From an uncultured Lachnospiraceae bacterium (GTDB lineage: Bacteria; Bacillota; Clostridia; Lachnospirales; Lachnospiraceae): a stretch of DNA of 64,000 nucleotides. Of the stretch, positions 52,748 through 62,936 are shown piece by piece. Both the position numbers and the translations under genes were made by a program. The notes under the pieces were generated by a model that was not told the DNA's origin, made no database searches, and saw only the letters and a program-made list of their open reading frames with translations. Each line of letters begins with the position of its first letter. The stretch's first letter is position 1. Location of the stretch: positions 1 through 64,000 of the forward strand of contig CAJUGJ010000004.1 of the NCBI GenBank assembly GCA_910586015.1. The letters are read 5' to 3'.

Positions 52748-53704
52748 CTACTCCCCTGCCTTCATTTCTATCTGAATTTTCTCTAAATTTCTTTTCATTC
52801 CATTTAGATAGGCTTCTTTTGGAATTTCCTCTTTACTGGATTCATTCGTCAGGGTACTTAAAATTACAAGTTTTGCTCCTGTTTCTTCTGCTATTGATCT
52901 GGCTATAGAATTTGTAAACTGTTCTTCAACCCATAAATATTCTACATTATAAAGTCGAATCTTATCTATAACCTGTGCTATTTCTCCAGCACGAAAAGAA
53001 GTTTCTTCATCCATATCTAGTGTATATATAACTGTTAATCCTAACGCTTGTGCCAAATAGGCAAACGCCTCATGAAAGATTACAATTTCTTTTCCATTAA
53101 GTTTTTTGGTAAGTAGTGTCATTTCTTCCTGTAGCTTTTGAACTTTTTGATCATAAAATTCTAAATTAGCTTTATACTGACTTTTATGTTTTGGATCAAA
53201 CTGTTGTAATGCCTTACTAATTGTCTGTAATTGCTTTCTGTAATATTCAGGGTTCATCCAAATATGTCCATTCATATCTTGATGATCATGTTGTCCAGAA
53301 CTAGACAGTAAAGAAATTCCTTCACTAGAATCAATTACTGTAAGTTCTTGATAAGAAGCAATTACATCCTCAAAAATATGTTCCATATCTGCACCATTTA
53401 GTAAAAAAATATCTGCTGCATCTAATACTTTTTTGTCTTTTGTAGTTATCTGATAATCGTGTAAACATCCTGTGTGATTTTCCGTAAGATTTTGTATTTG
53501 TACTCCTTCTATACTATCTACTAAATTTAATGCTGCAACATATATTGGATCAAAGGAGGTTACAATCATAGCAGAAGATTCTTTTTTTTCATTCTGTGCC
53601 TTTTGTGCGTTCTCTGAGATCAAAACAATTCCGAATCCAAGAAAGGATAACATTATCATAATCGCACAAAGCAGCAACAGCTTTTTTAAAAATAAACTTT
53701 TCAT
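52748..53704 (-). CDS. znuA: metal ABC transporter substrate-binding protein
   Basis: A 318-residue cluster A-I metal-binding protein. The N-terminal hydrophobic segment (about 8-29) has no lipobox Cys, so it is probably a membrane anchor. Metal ligands are likely the His in LHDYQ, the His in GHIWMNPEYY, the His in IVIFHEAFAYLA, and the acidic DMDEETSF. A short His-rich loop, GQHDHQDMNGH, lies near residue 145 and points to zinc. It starts 19 bases after the DUF368 gene behind AGGAGG. Confidence 0.9.
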   Translation of the reverse strand: MKSLFLKKLLLLCAIMIMLSFLGFGIVLISENAQKAQNEKKESSAMIVTSFDPIYVAALNLVDSIEGVQIQNLTENHTGCLHDYQITTKDKKVLDAADIFLLNGADMEHIFEDVIASYQELTVIDSSEGISLLSSSGQHDHQDMNGHIWMNPEYYRKQLQTISKALQQFDPKHKSQYKANLEFYDQKVQKLQEEMTLLTKKLNGKEIVIFHEAFAYLAQALGLTVIYTLDMDEETSFRAGEIAQVIDKIRLYNVEYLWVEEQFTNSIARSIAEETGAKLVILSTLTNESSKEEIPKEAYLNGMKRNLEKIQIEMKAGE

Positions 53705-53723
53705 AACCTCCTCCTTTCATCTT

Positions 53724-54572
53724 CTATTTTACTGCTAACATCCAAGCTGCTATAAAACCTAAACCAAAGGTAACAATTCCAGTAAGAACAGAAACTATAC
53801 CAACTGTACCAAGTCCAATCCCCATTAAAACTGCTATTGGAGAAGCTATAATTAAACCTAAAATTGCAAAATAAGTCTGTCTTTCAAACCGATGTAGCAA
53901 ATATTCAATTAATTTTGCAATCGCAAAAATTCCCACTAAAACTCCAATTCCAAAGGGAAAGAGAATTCCAACACAGTGAAACATCTCTGAAAATTTTCCA
54001 TCTAGAGTGCTTCGAATAAACTGGTTGATCGTTTCAATAATTGGATTATAAAATCCAAATGACATTAAAATCATAGAACCACTGACACCGGGTACCACCA
54101 TTGCAGCGGAAGTCAAGGCACCAAGTAGAAAAAGTTTTAATACAAGTCCAATACTTAAATTTAATTCTACATTGCCTCCTTCTTTTAAAAGCTGCATTCC
54201 AATGATTAAGGCAAAAAATATAAGAAATAATCCACCCTCTAAGAAATTTATTCTGTTTCCTTTGACTTTTCTTAAAATCACTGGAAGTCCACCGAAAATC
54301 AGCCCAATAAAAAGTAAAGCCGTTTGTAATGGAAAATTTTTAAATAAATATTCAATACAAAAGGAAAGTCCACCAATCCCAAGTATCATTCCAATTCCAT
54401 AGGGCAAAAGCGTTTTTATACTTTGAATAAAATGATGCAAAAGTTGATTCACTGCACCAATAATTTTATCATAAATCCCCATAGAAACCATCATTGTTCC
54501 GCCACTTACTCCCGGTATAATATTAGCAATTCCAATAATAACCCCTTTTAATATCTCCTTAATCCACTTCAT
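53724..54572 (-). CDS. DUF368 undecaprenyl-phosphate carrier (PopT-like)
   Basis: A 282-residue membrane protein with about eight helices. Two halves carry the same motif: IIPGVSGGTMMVSMGIYDKI near residue 17 and VVPGVSGSMILMSFGFYNPI near residue 160, indicating an inverted-repeat fold. DUF368 proteins have been shown to recycle undecaprenyl phosphate across the membrane in some bacteria. It overlaps the end of engB by 14 bases. Confidence 0.9.
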   Translation of the reverse strand: MKWIKEILKGVIIGIANIIPGVSGGTMMVSMGIYDKIIGAVNQLLHHFIQSIKTLLPYGIGMILGIGGLSFCIEYLFKNFPLQTALLFIGLIFGGLPVILRKVKGNRINFLEGGLFLIFFALIIGMQLLKEGGNVELNLSIGLVLKLFLLGALTSAAMVVPGVSGSMILMSFGFYNPIIETINQFIRSTLDGKFSEMFHCVGILFPFGIGVLVGIFAIAKLIEYLLHRFERQTYFAILGLIIASPIAVLMGIGLGTVGIVSVLTGIVTFGLGFIAAWMLAVK

Positions 54573-55206
54573 CTTTTTTTTGTTCCTTTCCTATATCTGC
54601 CTCTTTTGATTCAGAATAAGAATTTTTCAGACAATTTTCAATTAATGTCCAAATTTCTTCTCTTCCCTCTTTGGTCTGTGCAGAAAATGGTATCATTTTT
54701 ATTTCTGGTGACAAATGTAGAGAAGTTCTGATTTGGTTTAATTGTTGATTTTTTTGACTACGCTTTATCTTATCTAATTTCGTTACAATGATAACTGGTT
54801 TCACCCCATAAGAAAGTATCCATTCATACATCATTCGATCTTGCTCGGAAGGAATACGACGAATATCTAACAAAAGAAAGATCTGCTGTAGTTGTTTTGA
54901 TGATTTTAAATATTTCTCAATCATCTTTCCCCACTTTTGTTTGATTTCTAAGGATACATTTGCATATCCATATCCGGGAAGATCAGTAAAATATAGCTGA
55001 TCCTCTACTCGATAAAAATTAATGGTCTGTGTTTTTCCCGGTTGAGAGGAAGTCCTTGCTATAGCTCTCCGGTTGACTAATACATTGAGTAGAGAGGATT
55101 TTCCTACATTTGATCTTCCTACAAAAGCAATTTCTGGCAGTGTGTTTTCAGGCAATTTACTGGTAATCCCGCAAACTGTTTCCAGACTTACCCGATTTAC
55201 ATTCAT
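54559..55206 (-). CDS. engB: ribosome biogenesis GTPase
   Basis: A 215-residue YsxC/YihA/EngB GTPase needed for large subunit assembly. G1 is GRSNVGKSSLLN, switch I SSQPGKTQTINFY, G3 DLPGYGYA and G4 VTKLDKIKRS. It overlaps lon by four bases, the usual lon-engB order. Confidence 0.96.
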   Translation of the reverse strand: MNVNRVSLETVCGITSKLPENTLPEIAFVGRSNVGKSSLLNVLVNRRAIARTSSQPGKTQTINFYRVEDQLYFTDLPGYGYANVSLEIKQKWGKMIEKYLKSSKQLQQIFLLLDIRRIPSEQDRMMYEWILSYGVKPVIIVTKLDKIKRSQKNQQLNQIRTSLHLSPEIKMIPFSAQTKEGREEIWTLIENCLKNSYSESKEADIGKEQKKDEVD

Positions 55207-57575
55207 GATTTCCTCTTTTCTGCTAATGCGTGGCTTAGTACCTCTTCCATCGTCGATACATACCGAATTTTAATTCCTTCTGTAATCTCTGACTCTAATT
55301 CTTCTATATCACTTTTATTTTCTTCCGGCACTAATACAACCCGAATTCCCGCCGTTTTTGCTGCAAGTACCTTTTCCTTTAATCCTCCAATTGGAAGAAC
55401 TCTTCCACGTAATGTAATTTCTCCAGTCATTGCTATATCTGCACGTACCTTTTTTTCTGTAACAGCCGAAAGCATTGCAGTTGCCATTGTAATCCCTGCA
55501 GATGGCCCATCCTTTGGAACAGCCCCTTCTGGAATATGAATATGAATATCATGTTCTTCAAAATAATTTTCAGGAATTTGATATTCTTTACAGACAGATC
55601 GTAAATAACTGATTCCTGTTTTTGCAGACTCTTTCATCACATCTCCAAGCTGTCCTGTCAGTTCAAAATTTCCTTTTCCTTTCATTGTACTAACTTCAAT
55701 TTCTAGAGTATCTCCTCCTACGCTTGTCCAAGCTAAACCTCTGACAATGCCAATCTCATCCGCTTTATTTTTATGATCCTGTCTATACTTTATTTTTCCT
55801 AAATAATTTTCTAATTTTTTTTCATTTACTCGAATTTTGACCGTTGTTTTCTTTTCTATACATGCTGCAGTTTCTTCTTCTATTATTTTTTTCTGTTCTA
55901 ATAGCTCTCTCGCAGCTTTTCTACAAATCTGACCGATTTTTCGCTCTAAAGTACGAACTCCTGCTTCTCTTGTATATCCAAGAATAATTTTTCTTAATGC
56001 CCCATCTGTGATAGAAAGTTGTTTAGGAGATAATCCATTCTTTTCTATCTGTTTATTGATCAAATGTTTTTTTGCAATATGAAACTTTTCATTTTGGGTA
56101 TAGGAACTGACTTCAATCACTTCCATACGATCCAATAATGGTTTAGGGATTGTCTGTATAGAATTTGCTGTGGCAATAAATAATACTTCTGATAGATCAA
56201 GCGGAATCTCAATGTAATGATCCACAAAATGGCAATTTTGTTCTGAATCTAATACTTCTAGTAGTGCAGATGAAGTATCTCCTTTATAATCGCTACTTAC
56301 CTTATCAATCTCATCTAAAAGCATTAATGGATTTTTGACTTTTGACTGACGGAGTGCATCTGCAAGACGCCCCGGAAGTGCCCCTACATACGTTCTTCTA
56401 TGTCCCCGAATTTCTGCTTCATCTCGTACCCCGCCTAAACAGATTCGAATATATTTCTTATCTAAAGCACGGGCTACCGAACGTGCTATTGATGTCTTTC
56501 CAGTTCCCGGCGGCCCTACCAGACAGATAATAGGAGCATCTCCCTTTTTTGTCAAAGTTCGTACTGCCAAAAACTCTAAGATTCGTTCCTTTACTTTTTC
56601 TAAACCATAATGTTCTTCCTCTAAAACTTTTCTTGCGTATCCAATATCTTCTCTATCTTTACTTGCCCTATCCCAAGGCATGTCTAATAGCGTTTCAATA
56701 TAACTTCTTTCCACTGCACTTTCAGAACTACTGTTTGCCACTGTCTTAAATCGTTCTATTTCCTTGCAGATACGTTCTTTTACCTCTTTAGAAGCAATTA
56801 AAGCTTTTGTCTGTTCTAAATATAAATCTGCATCTGCTATTGTATTATTTTCCCCTAATTCCTCTCGAATCACTTTTAACTGTTCTCGTAAAATATACTC
56901 TTTTTGATTTTGATCAACTTTCTCTTTTACCTTATTTTGAATGTCCTTTTTAATTCGAATCACTGAAATCTCATTTGCTAAAATTGTAGAGAGCTGTTCA
57001 TATCTGGAAACAAAATCATACTCTTCTAATAGGCTTTGTCTTTCTGTCATAGACATAGGAATCTGTACTGCAAGTTGTTCTACAATACGCTCTAGGTTAT
57101 CGACTCCCATCATCTGTCGAATCATATCTTTATTCATTTGAGAATTTTCATTAAAATAGGCATTTAATAAGTCTTTTATGCTTCGCAGCATCGCCTCTCG
57201 TTCTTGCTGTGTCAGCTCTATAGCTTCTTGTAAATAACTTTCTACCTCTGCCAAATAATAAGGATCTTTTGAAAGTATATCAATCAATTTTCCTCTCTCT
57301 ATTCCACTGACCATAACCCGAAGTAAATTTCCGGGCATCCTAATTAACTGCTTTACACTTGCGACTGTACCAATTTGATAAAAATCTTCCTTTTCAGGTT
57401 CTGAAATTTCAGAATCTTTCTGTGTGATCAATAAAACCTCTTGATTTGTTCGCATCGCCTCTTCTACAGCAGCGATTGAAAAACTTCTGTTCACATCAAA
57501 ATGGATCAACATCCCCGGCAATATTGTCATTCCTCGAAGTGCAACTACGGGCATTTTTCTTGTGTATCCACTCAT
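55203..57575 (-). CDS. lon: ATP-dependent protease Lon
   Basis: A 790-residue LonA. N-terminal substrate domain (MPVVALRGMTILPGMLIHFD), AAA+ module with Walker A GPPGTGKTSIARSVA, Walker B MLLDEIDKV, and C-terminal protease domain with Ser in PKDGPSAGITMATA and Lys in GGLKEKVLAAK. Protein start at ATG 57575 is chosen because GAGG lies eight bases upstream; an ATG four codons earlier is within that site. It precedes engB, and follows clpX after a terminator. Confidence 0.97.
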   Translation of the reverse strand: MSGYTRKMPVVALRGMTILPGMLIHFDVNRSFSIAAVEEAMRTNQEVLLITQKDSEISEPEKEDFYQIGTVASVKQLIRMPGNLLRVMVSGIERGKLIDILSKDPYYLAEVESYLQEAIELTQQEREAMLRSIKDLLNAYFNENSQMNKDMIRQMMGVDNLERIVEQLAVQIPMSMTERQSLLEEYDFVSRYEQLSTILANEISVIRIKKDIQNKVKEKVDQNQKEYILREQLKVIREELGENNTIADADLYLEQTKALIASKEVKERICKEIERFKTVANSSSESAVERSYIETLLDMPWDRASKDREDIGYARKVLEEEHYGLEKVKERILEFLAVRTLTKKGDAPIICLVGPPGTGKTSIARSVARALDKKYIRICLGGVRDEAEIRGHRRTYVGALPGRLADALRQSKVKNPLMLLDEIDKVSSDYKGDTSSALLEVLDSEQNCHFVDHYIEIPLDLSEVLFIATANSIQTIPKPLLDRMEVIEVSSYTQNEKFHIAKKHLINKQIEKNGLSPKQLSITDGALRKIILGYTREAGVRTLERKIGQICRKAARELLEQKKIIEEETAACIEKKTTVKIRVNEKKLENYLGKIKYRQDHKNKADEIGIVRGLAWTSVGGDTLEIEVSTMKGKGNFELTGQLGDVMKESAKTGISYLRSVCKEYQIPENYFEEHDIHIHIPEGAVPKDGPSAGITMATAMLSAVTEKKVRADIAMTGEITLRGRVLPIGGLKEKVLAAKTAGIRVVLVPEENKSDIEELESEITEGIKIRYVSTMEEVLSHALAEKRKS

Positions 57576-57630
57576 TTTTAGCCTCATTTCTACGCATTCT
57601 AGCGCAAATCATACCCTTTTCCTATCTCTA

Positions 57631-57667
57631 AAAAAATAGGAAACAGCTTCTTTCACGGCTGTTTCCC
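57631..57667 (-). terminator. clpX terminator
   Basis: GGAAACAGC and GCTGTTTCC pair around a 10-base loop, followed by a T-run on the minus strand, just after the clpX stop. Confidence 0.85.
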
Positions 57668-57673
57668 ATCGTC

Positions 57674-58978
57674 CTAAGCAATCTCGTTATTGCTTATTTT
57701 CTTGCTGCGTTTTGCAGCCGCCTTCCTCTGTTTGCCATCTTCAGCACATAACAGGACAGGTTCTGCCGTTTTATCTACGGAATCTTTCGTTATAATACAT
57801 TTTAATACCGTCGGATCAGACGGAACACGATACATCGTATCCATTAACACAGACTCCATAATTGCCCGCAGACCTCTTGCTCCGGTTTTTCGCTCAAAAG
57901 AACGTTTTGCAATCTCGTACAGTGCTTCATTTTCAAATTCTAGTTCTACACCATCTAATTCAAATAACTTTCGATATTGTTTTGTAATTGCATTTCTTGG
58001 CTCTGTAAGAATCCGTACTAACGCATGTTCATCTAACAGATCCAAAGCAACATTGATAGGAACTCGTCCTACAAATTCTGGTATCATACCAAATTTAATT
58101 AGATCCTGTGGCAATACCTGACGTAGTAATTTTCCAATATCCACATTTTGTCCCTGTGTAATTTCCGCATTAAATCCAATAGATTTTTGACCAATACGGG
58201 ATTCTATAATCTTTTCAATTCCGTCAAATGCTCCTCCACAGATAAACAAAATATTTGTTGTATCAATTTGAATGAACTCCTGATGAGGATGTTTTCTTCC
58301 TCCCTGTGGTGGCACAGAAGCGATTGTACCCTCTAATATCTTTAATAGCGCCTGTTGTACCCCCTCTCCAGAAACATCTCTAGTAATGGAAGTATTTTCG
58401 GACTTTCTGGTAATCTTATCAATTTCATCAATATAAATGATTCCATATTGCGCACGCTCAATGTCATAATCTGCTGCCTGAATAATCTTGAGCAGAATAT
58501 TTTCTACATCTTCACCTACATATCCGGCTTCCGTTAATGCTGTAGCATCTGCAATAGCAAAAGGGACATTTAATATTTTAGCTAATGTCTGGGCAATATA
58601 TGTCTTTCCAGAACCCGTTGGTCCAATCATTAAAATATTACTCTTTTGTAATTCGACATCGAGATCCCTTTCGGAAAGAACTCTTTTATAGTGATTATAA
58701 ACTGCAACCGAAAGTGTTTTTTTGGCTTCATCTTGACCAATCACATACTGATCTAAAAACTCTCTAATCTCTGTCGGCTTTAATAAATTAATGGAATGAT
58801 CATCATGCTCAACATAATCGTCTTCAAACTCTTCTTCTACAATTTCAGAGCACAATTCAATACATTCATCACAAATATACACATCATTCGGTCCAGCGAA
58901 TAACTTTCTTACCTGATCTTCTGTTTTACCACAGAAGGAACAACGTACTGGTCCGACATTATCTGATCTTCCTGACAA
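57674..58978 (-). CDS. clpX: ATP-dependent Clp protease ATP-binding subunit ClpX
   Basis: The canonical ClpX, 434 residues. N-terminal zinc finger CSFCGKTE and CDECIELC, Walker [10 protein letters not shown], pore loop GYVG, Walker [13 protein letters not shown] loop in [10 protein letters not shown] and ClpP-docking motif IGF in KSIGFNAE. I place the start at TTG 58978, giving [24 protein letters not shown] lies six bases before it. The ATG at 58993 overlaps that site and has no site of its own. It follows clpP. Confidence 0.96.
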   Translation of the reverse strand: MSGRSDNVGPVRCSFCGKTEDQVRKLFAGPNDVYICDECIELCSEIVEEEFEDDYVEHDDHSINLLKPTEIREFLDQYVIGQDEAKKTLSVAVYNHYKRVLSERDLDVELQKSNILMIGPTGSGKTYIAQTLAKILNVPFAIADATALTEAGYVGEDVENILLKIIQAADYDIERAQYGIIYIDEIDKITRKSENTSITRDVSGEGVQQALLKILEGTIASVPPQGGRKHPHQEFIQIDTTNILFICGGAFDGIEKIIESRIGQKSIGFNAEITQGQNVDIGKLLRQVLPQDLIKFGMIPEFVGRVPINVALDLLDEHALVRILTEPRNAITKQYRKLFELDGVELEFENEALYEIAKRSFERKTGARGLRAIMESVLMDTMYRVPSDPTVLKCIITKDSVDKTAEPVLLCAEDGKQRKAAAKRSKKISNNEIA

Positions 58979-58996
58979 TGGCTTCCACCTCATTTC

Positions 58997-59587
58997 TTAC
59001 TTTACCCGATTCGTAATTACGCTGTCCACGATGCCATATTCCATTGCCTGTTGAGCAGTCATATAATTATCTCGTTCTGTATCAGCCGCAATCACTTCAT
59101 AGGACTTTCCTGTATTGGCAGCCAAAATCTCGTTGAGTCGCTTTCTAGTCTTTAAAATATTTTCTGCGACAATCTGAATTTCTGTTGCCTGTCCTTTTGC
59201 TCCGCCAGAAGGCTGGTGAATCATAATTTCAGCATTCGGAAGGGCGAGACGTTTTCCCTTTGTTCCACCAGCAAGTAAAAATGCTCCCATACTAGCGGCC
59301 AAACCTACACAGATTGTAGAAACATCACATTTAATGTACTGCATCGTATCATAAATTCCAAGTCCTGCCGAAACAGATCCACCAGGACTATTGATATATA
59401 AATTAATATCCTTTCCCGGATCTTCTGCTTCTAAAAAGAGCAGTTGGGCAATTACTACCTGTGCACTTGCATCATTAACTTCCTCTCCTAAAAATACAAT
59501 TCTCTCTTTTAATAATCTAGAAAAAATATCGTAAGAACGCTCTCCTCTGCTCGTCTGTTCAATTACATAAGGAACTAAACTCATCAT
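58997..59587 (-). CDS. clpP: ATP-dependent Clp protease proteolytic subunit ClpP
   Basis: A 196-residue serine peptidase with catalytic Ser in [12 protein letters not shown], His in IMIHQPSGG and Asp in ADTERDNYM. It forms the chamber for ClpX. It lies after tig in the conserved tig-clpP-clpX-lon order, with a hairpin in the 78 bases between. Confidence 0.98.
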   Translation of the reverse strand: MMSLVPYVIEQTSRGERSYDIFSRLLKERIVFLGEEVNDASAQVVIAQLLFLEAEDPGKDINLYINSPGGSVSAGLGIYDTMQYIKCDVSTICVGLAASMGAFLLAGGTKGKRLALPNAEIMIHQPSGGAKGQATEIQIVAENILKTRKRLNEILAANTGKSYEVIAADTERDNYMTAQQAMEYGIVDSVITNRVK

Positions 59588-59625
59588 ACCCTTCCTTTCC
59601 TTTTTTTAAACTATCTGTTTGGCAC

Positions 59626-59659
59626 AAAGAGGATGCCCTATCAAAAGAACATCCTCTTT
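59626..59659. terminator. hairpin between tig and clpP
   Basis: AAAGAGGATG and CATCCTCTTT pair around a 14-base loop. The T-run is good on the plus strand but only TTTGTG on the minus strand, so it may let part of the tig transcript run on into clpP. Confidence 0.6.
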
Positions 59660-59665
59660 TTTGGT

Positions 59666-60970
59666 TTAAGCCTCTTTTGGGGCTTCTACTTCTTTTGCAG
59701 CATCTGCAACTAAATCAATCGCTTTCTGAACAGCAACATCCATCTTCATGGATTCTTTCTCTTTTTCTCCAAGTAATTCCTTTACTTTTTCTACTTCCAT
59801 CTGATAAGAAGCTGCCAATTCAGAAATTTCCTTCTCTACTTCTTCTGGAGTTACTTCGATATTTTCTGCCTTTGCAATTTCTTCTAATACAAGTCTTGTC
59901 TGAATTCGCCTTAATGCCTGTGGAGCAAAAGACTCCATCAGCTTATTCGCATTTGTTCCAGTAAACTGGAAATACTGTTCCATTGTCAGACCTTGACTTT
60001 GTACTCTCTGTGAAAATGCTTCTGCCATCTGACGCTTTTGTGTTTCTATCATTGCATCTGGAATTTCCATAGAACAGTTCTCAATAATCTTTTCAATGAC
60101 TTCATCTTCCTTTGCTTCTTTTGATTCTTTTTCTTTCTTTTCCTCTAAAGAAGCTTTTACACTCTTTTTATATTCCTCTAATGTGTCAAATTCCGAAACA
60201 TCTTGTGCAAAATCATCATCTAATTCCGGAAGTTCTTTTACCTTTATCTCTTTAATTTTTACCTGAAATACTGCCGCTTTTCCTGCTAATTCTTTTGCAT
60301 GATATTCTTCTGGGAATGTGACATGAACTTCCGTCTGATCTCCCATATTTTTTCCGATTAATTGCTCTTCAAATGTATCAATAAAGGCATGTGATCCTAT
60401 TGTAAGAGAATAATTTTCACTTGTTCCTCCTTCAAATGGAACGCCATCAACCGATCCTTCAAAGTCAATTACTGTAATATCTCCATCCTGAATTGGTCGA
60501 TTGTCTACTGTAATCGTACGAGAATTTTGTTCTCTTACTCTGTTTAGTTCTTCCTGTAATTCTTCTTCGGAAACAGAACTGTCTGGTTTTTTTACTTCAA
60601 TTCCTTTGTATTCACCAAGTGTTACTTCTGGTCTTACTGCTACTTCTGCTGTAAAAATAAACGGCTTTCCTTTTTCGATCTGGGTTACATTAATTTCTGG
60701 ACGGGATACAATCTCTAGACCAGACTCTTGTGCTGCCCTTTCATAAGCTCCCGGAATAATCTCATTCGCAGCATCTTCAAAAAATATCTCTGCACCGTAT
60801 ATTTTTTCTACAATGACCCGAGGAGCTTTTCCTCTTCGGAATCCTTGAACGTTGATCTTATTCTTGTTTTTTTGATATACCGTATTTACTGCCTGTTCAA
60901 ATTCTTCTACAGAAGCTTCAATCGTAAGCTTTCTCATATTCTTTCCTAAATCTTCAACCTGGTAACTCAT
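59666..60970 (-). CDS. tig: trigger factor
   Basis: A 434-residue ribosome-bound chaperone. The ribosome-docking signature is VQGFRRGKAPRVIVEKIYG near residue 40. The FKBP-like prolyl isomerase domain begins at DGDITVIDFEGSVDGVPF (about residue 162), and the C-terminal part is helical and acidic. AAGGAGG lies before the ATG. Its promoter is an extended -10 type about 95 bases upstream. Confidence 0.97.
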   Translation of the reverse strand: MSYQVEDLGKNMRKLTIEASVEEFEQAVNTVYQKNKNKINVQGFRRGKAPRVIVEKIYGAEIFFEDAANEIIPGAYERAAQESGLEIVSRPEINVTQIEKGKPFIFTAEVAVRPEVTLGEYKGIEVKKPDSSVSEEELQEELNRVREQNSRTITVDNRPIQDGDITVIDFEGSVDGVPFEGGTSENYSLTIGSHAFIDTFEEQLIGKNMGDQTEVHVTFPEEYHAKELAGKAAVFQVKIKEIKVKELPELDDDFAQDVSEFDTLEEYKKSVKASLEEKKEKESKEAKEDEVIEKIIENCSMEIPDAMIETQKRQMAEAFSQRVQSQGLTMEQYFQFTGTNANKLMESFAPQALRRIQTRLVLEEIAKAENIEVTPEEVEKEISELAASYQMEVEKVKELLGEKEKESMKMDVAVQKAIDLVADAAKEVEAPKEA

Positions 60971-61062
60971 TTGTTAAAATCCTCCTTAAACAATTCACGG
61001 CTCATTCTTTTCTTCTGTTACCTAAGCCATAGGGACTAACCTCAAAAGTTAGATATCAACTT

Positions 61063-61071
61063 ATTATAGCA
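61063..61071 (-). promoter_or_regulatory. extended -10 promoter of tig
   Basis: TGC-TATAAT on the minus strand. The -35 region is weak. Confidence 0.55.
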
Positions 61072-61104
61072 TATCTTATTCTCAAAATCCATAACTTTTT
61101 TCAA

Positions 61105-62463
61105 TTATTCTGTCTGTCCACAATCTCGGATTGCAGCTATAACCTGTTCTACCATATCAGCACAAATTTCGTCTGTTTGTGCTTCTACCATTACACGAAT
61201 CACAGGTTCTGTTCCACTTTCTCTTAATAACAATCTACCCTCTGTCCCAAGCTGTTTTTCTACTTTTGTTGCAGCCTCTAGCACTTTTTCATTATTTTTT
61301 GCTGCTGCTTTATCCTTTACTCTGACATTTTTTAAAAGCTGTGGATAGATCTTTAGATCTTTGATTAGTTCTGAAAGCTTTTCTTTTTTCTCAAGCATAG
61401 CTTCCATTACCTTTAGTGAAGTCAAAATACCATCTCCAGTTGTAGCATGTTTACTAAAAATAATATGTCCTGACTCCTCTCCGCCTAAAGAGTACCCATT
61501 TGTCATCATATTTTCATAGACATATTTATCTCCAACTGCCGTTTTTTCGTATCGAATTCCTTTTTGATCAAGTGCCTTATATAGTCCCATATTTGACATT
61601 ACGGTAGTAACAATCGTATTATGATTTAATTCTCCACGTTCTTTCATATAACAGCCGCATAGATACATAATTGCATCTCCACTTAAAACTTTTCCCATTT
61701 CGTCTACTACTAAACATCTATCTGCATCTCCATCGTACGCAAAACCAACATCTAAACCATTTTCTACAACAAACTTTTTTAATCCTTCAATATGGGTAGA
61801 ACCACAATTTGTATTAATATTTGTACCGTCCGGCTCACTGTTAATCACATATGTTCTTGCTCCTAATGCGTCAAATACTCCCTTTGCAACTGTTGTTGCT
61901 GAACCATTTGCAAGATCTAAACCTACTTTTTTATCCTTAAAAGAACGAGTGGCAAGTGAAATTAAATATCCAATATAACGATGTCTTCCCATAGCATAAT
62001 CTACGGTTCTTCCAATCTGTTCTCTTACTGCAAATGGCAGATCTAAATCTTTTGAATCTGAAAACTGTCTATCTAAATAAGCTTCTATCTCTTGTTCTAT
62101 CTGGGCTTCTAACTTATAGCCTCCCCCATTGATTACCTTTAACCCATTATCATAGTATGGATTGTGGCTTGCTGAGATCATAATTCCACAGTCAAAGCCT
62201 TCACTTCTTATTACATAGGAAACGCTTGGAGTTGTTGTAACATGTAAAAGATAGACATCTGCTCCGCTTGCTGTCAGACCGGAAACGAGAGAATATTCAA
62301 ACATATAACTAGAACGTCTTGTATCTTTTCCAATAACAATACGTGGTTTATGTTCTCTACCATAATACCATCCTAAAAAACGTCCCACTTTATAAGCGTG
62401 TTCTACCGTTAAATTGATATTTGCTTCTCCGCGAAATCCGTCCGTACCAAAATACTTCCCCAT
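61105..62463 (-). CDS. glmM: phosphoglucosamine mutase
   Basis: A 452-residue enzyme that turns glucosamine-6-phosphate to the 1-phosphate for UDP-GlcNAc. Phosphoserine loop in MISASHNPYYDNG, magnesium loop in YDGDADRCLVVD, sugar-binding loop GGEESGHI and phosphate-binding RESGTEPVIRVM. AGGGAGG lies six bases before the ATG. Confidence 0.97.
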   Translation of the reverse strand: MGKYFGTDGFRGEANINLTVEHAYKVGRFLGWYYGREHKPRIVIGKDTRRSSYMFEYSLVSGLTASGADVYLLHVTTTPSVSYVIRSEGFDCGIMISASHNPYYDNGLKVINGGGYKLEAQIEQEIEAYLDRQFSDSKDLDLPFAVREQIGRTVDYAMGRHRYIGYLISLATRSFKDKKVGLDLANGSATTVAKGVFDALGARTYVINSEPDGTNINTNCGSTHIEGLKKFVVENGLDVGFAYDGDADRCLVVDEMGKVLSGDAIMYLCGCYMKERGELNHNTIVTTVMSNMGLYKALDQKGIRYEKTAVGDKYVYENMMTNGYSLGGEESGHIIFSKHATTGDGILTSLKVMEAMLEKKEKLSELIKDLKIYPQLLKNVRVKDKAAAKNNEKVLEAATKVEKQLGTEGRLLLRESGTEPVIRVMVEAQTDEICADMVEQVIAAIRDCGQTE

Positions 62464-62528
62464 GATTCCTCCCTTTCTTTTTTATCAAAAATATTCTCTT
62501 TAAATAGTATACTTTCTGTGGTTTCAAC

Positions 62529-62593
62529 ATACCGTTTTTCTTTGTATTCTATTACACTTTACAAATGATACCGTTTTTTATATAACGTGTCAA
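62529..62593 (-). promoter_or_regulatory. glmM promoter with direct repeat
   Basis: TTGACA-N17-TATCAT on the minus strand (62565-62593). The 11-mer AAAAACGGTAT occurs twice, once overlapping the -10 box (62568-62578) and once 39 bases downstream (62529-62539). It may be a regulator site. Confidence 0.6.
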
Positions 62594-62620
62594 GACTTTA
62601 AATACACAAACTACAATAAA

Positions 62621-62663
62621 CAAAAAAACAGTATGGAATAGTATTTATACTATTCCATACTGT
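62621..62663 (-). terminator. spore protein gene terminator
   Basis: A perfect 16-bp stem, ACAGTATGGAATAGTA with its complement around TTTA, with a T-run on the minus strand. Confidence 0.9.
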
Positions 62664-62717
62664 TAAACTCTCATGTAGCCAACTTTACTACATAATTGCT
62701 TTGATTCTTATTTTGGA

Positions 62718-62936
62718 TTACATCTGACCACCAGACATAGATTCTTCTTGCTTCTTAATCATCTGACGAACCATCTCGCCACCTACAGAACCATTTTGAG
62801 CACTTGTTAAATCTCCATTGTAACCTTGCTTTAATGGTACTCCGATTTCTGATGCAACTTCCATCTTAAAACGTTCCATTGCTTCTCTTGCCTGTGGTAC
62901 TTCCATTCTGTTTGTTCCTGAATTGTTATTTGCCAT
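62718..62936 (-). CDS. alpha/beta-type small acid-soluble spore protein
   Basis: A 72-residue SASP that coats spore DNA. The family core is MERFKMEVASEIGVPLKQGY, containing the likely Gpr cleavage site after Glu in ASEIGV, followed by NGDLTSAQNGSVGGEMVRQM (each shown at most at 20 residues). AGGAGGTG lies before the ATG. It shows that the organism forms spores and should be made in the forespore late in sporulation. Confidence 0.96.
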   Translation of the reverse strand: MANNNSGTNRMEVPQAREAMERFKMEVASEIGVPLKQGYNGDLTSAQNGSVGGEMVRQMIKKQEESMSGGQM

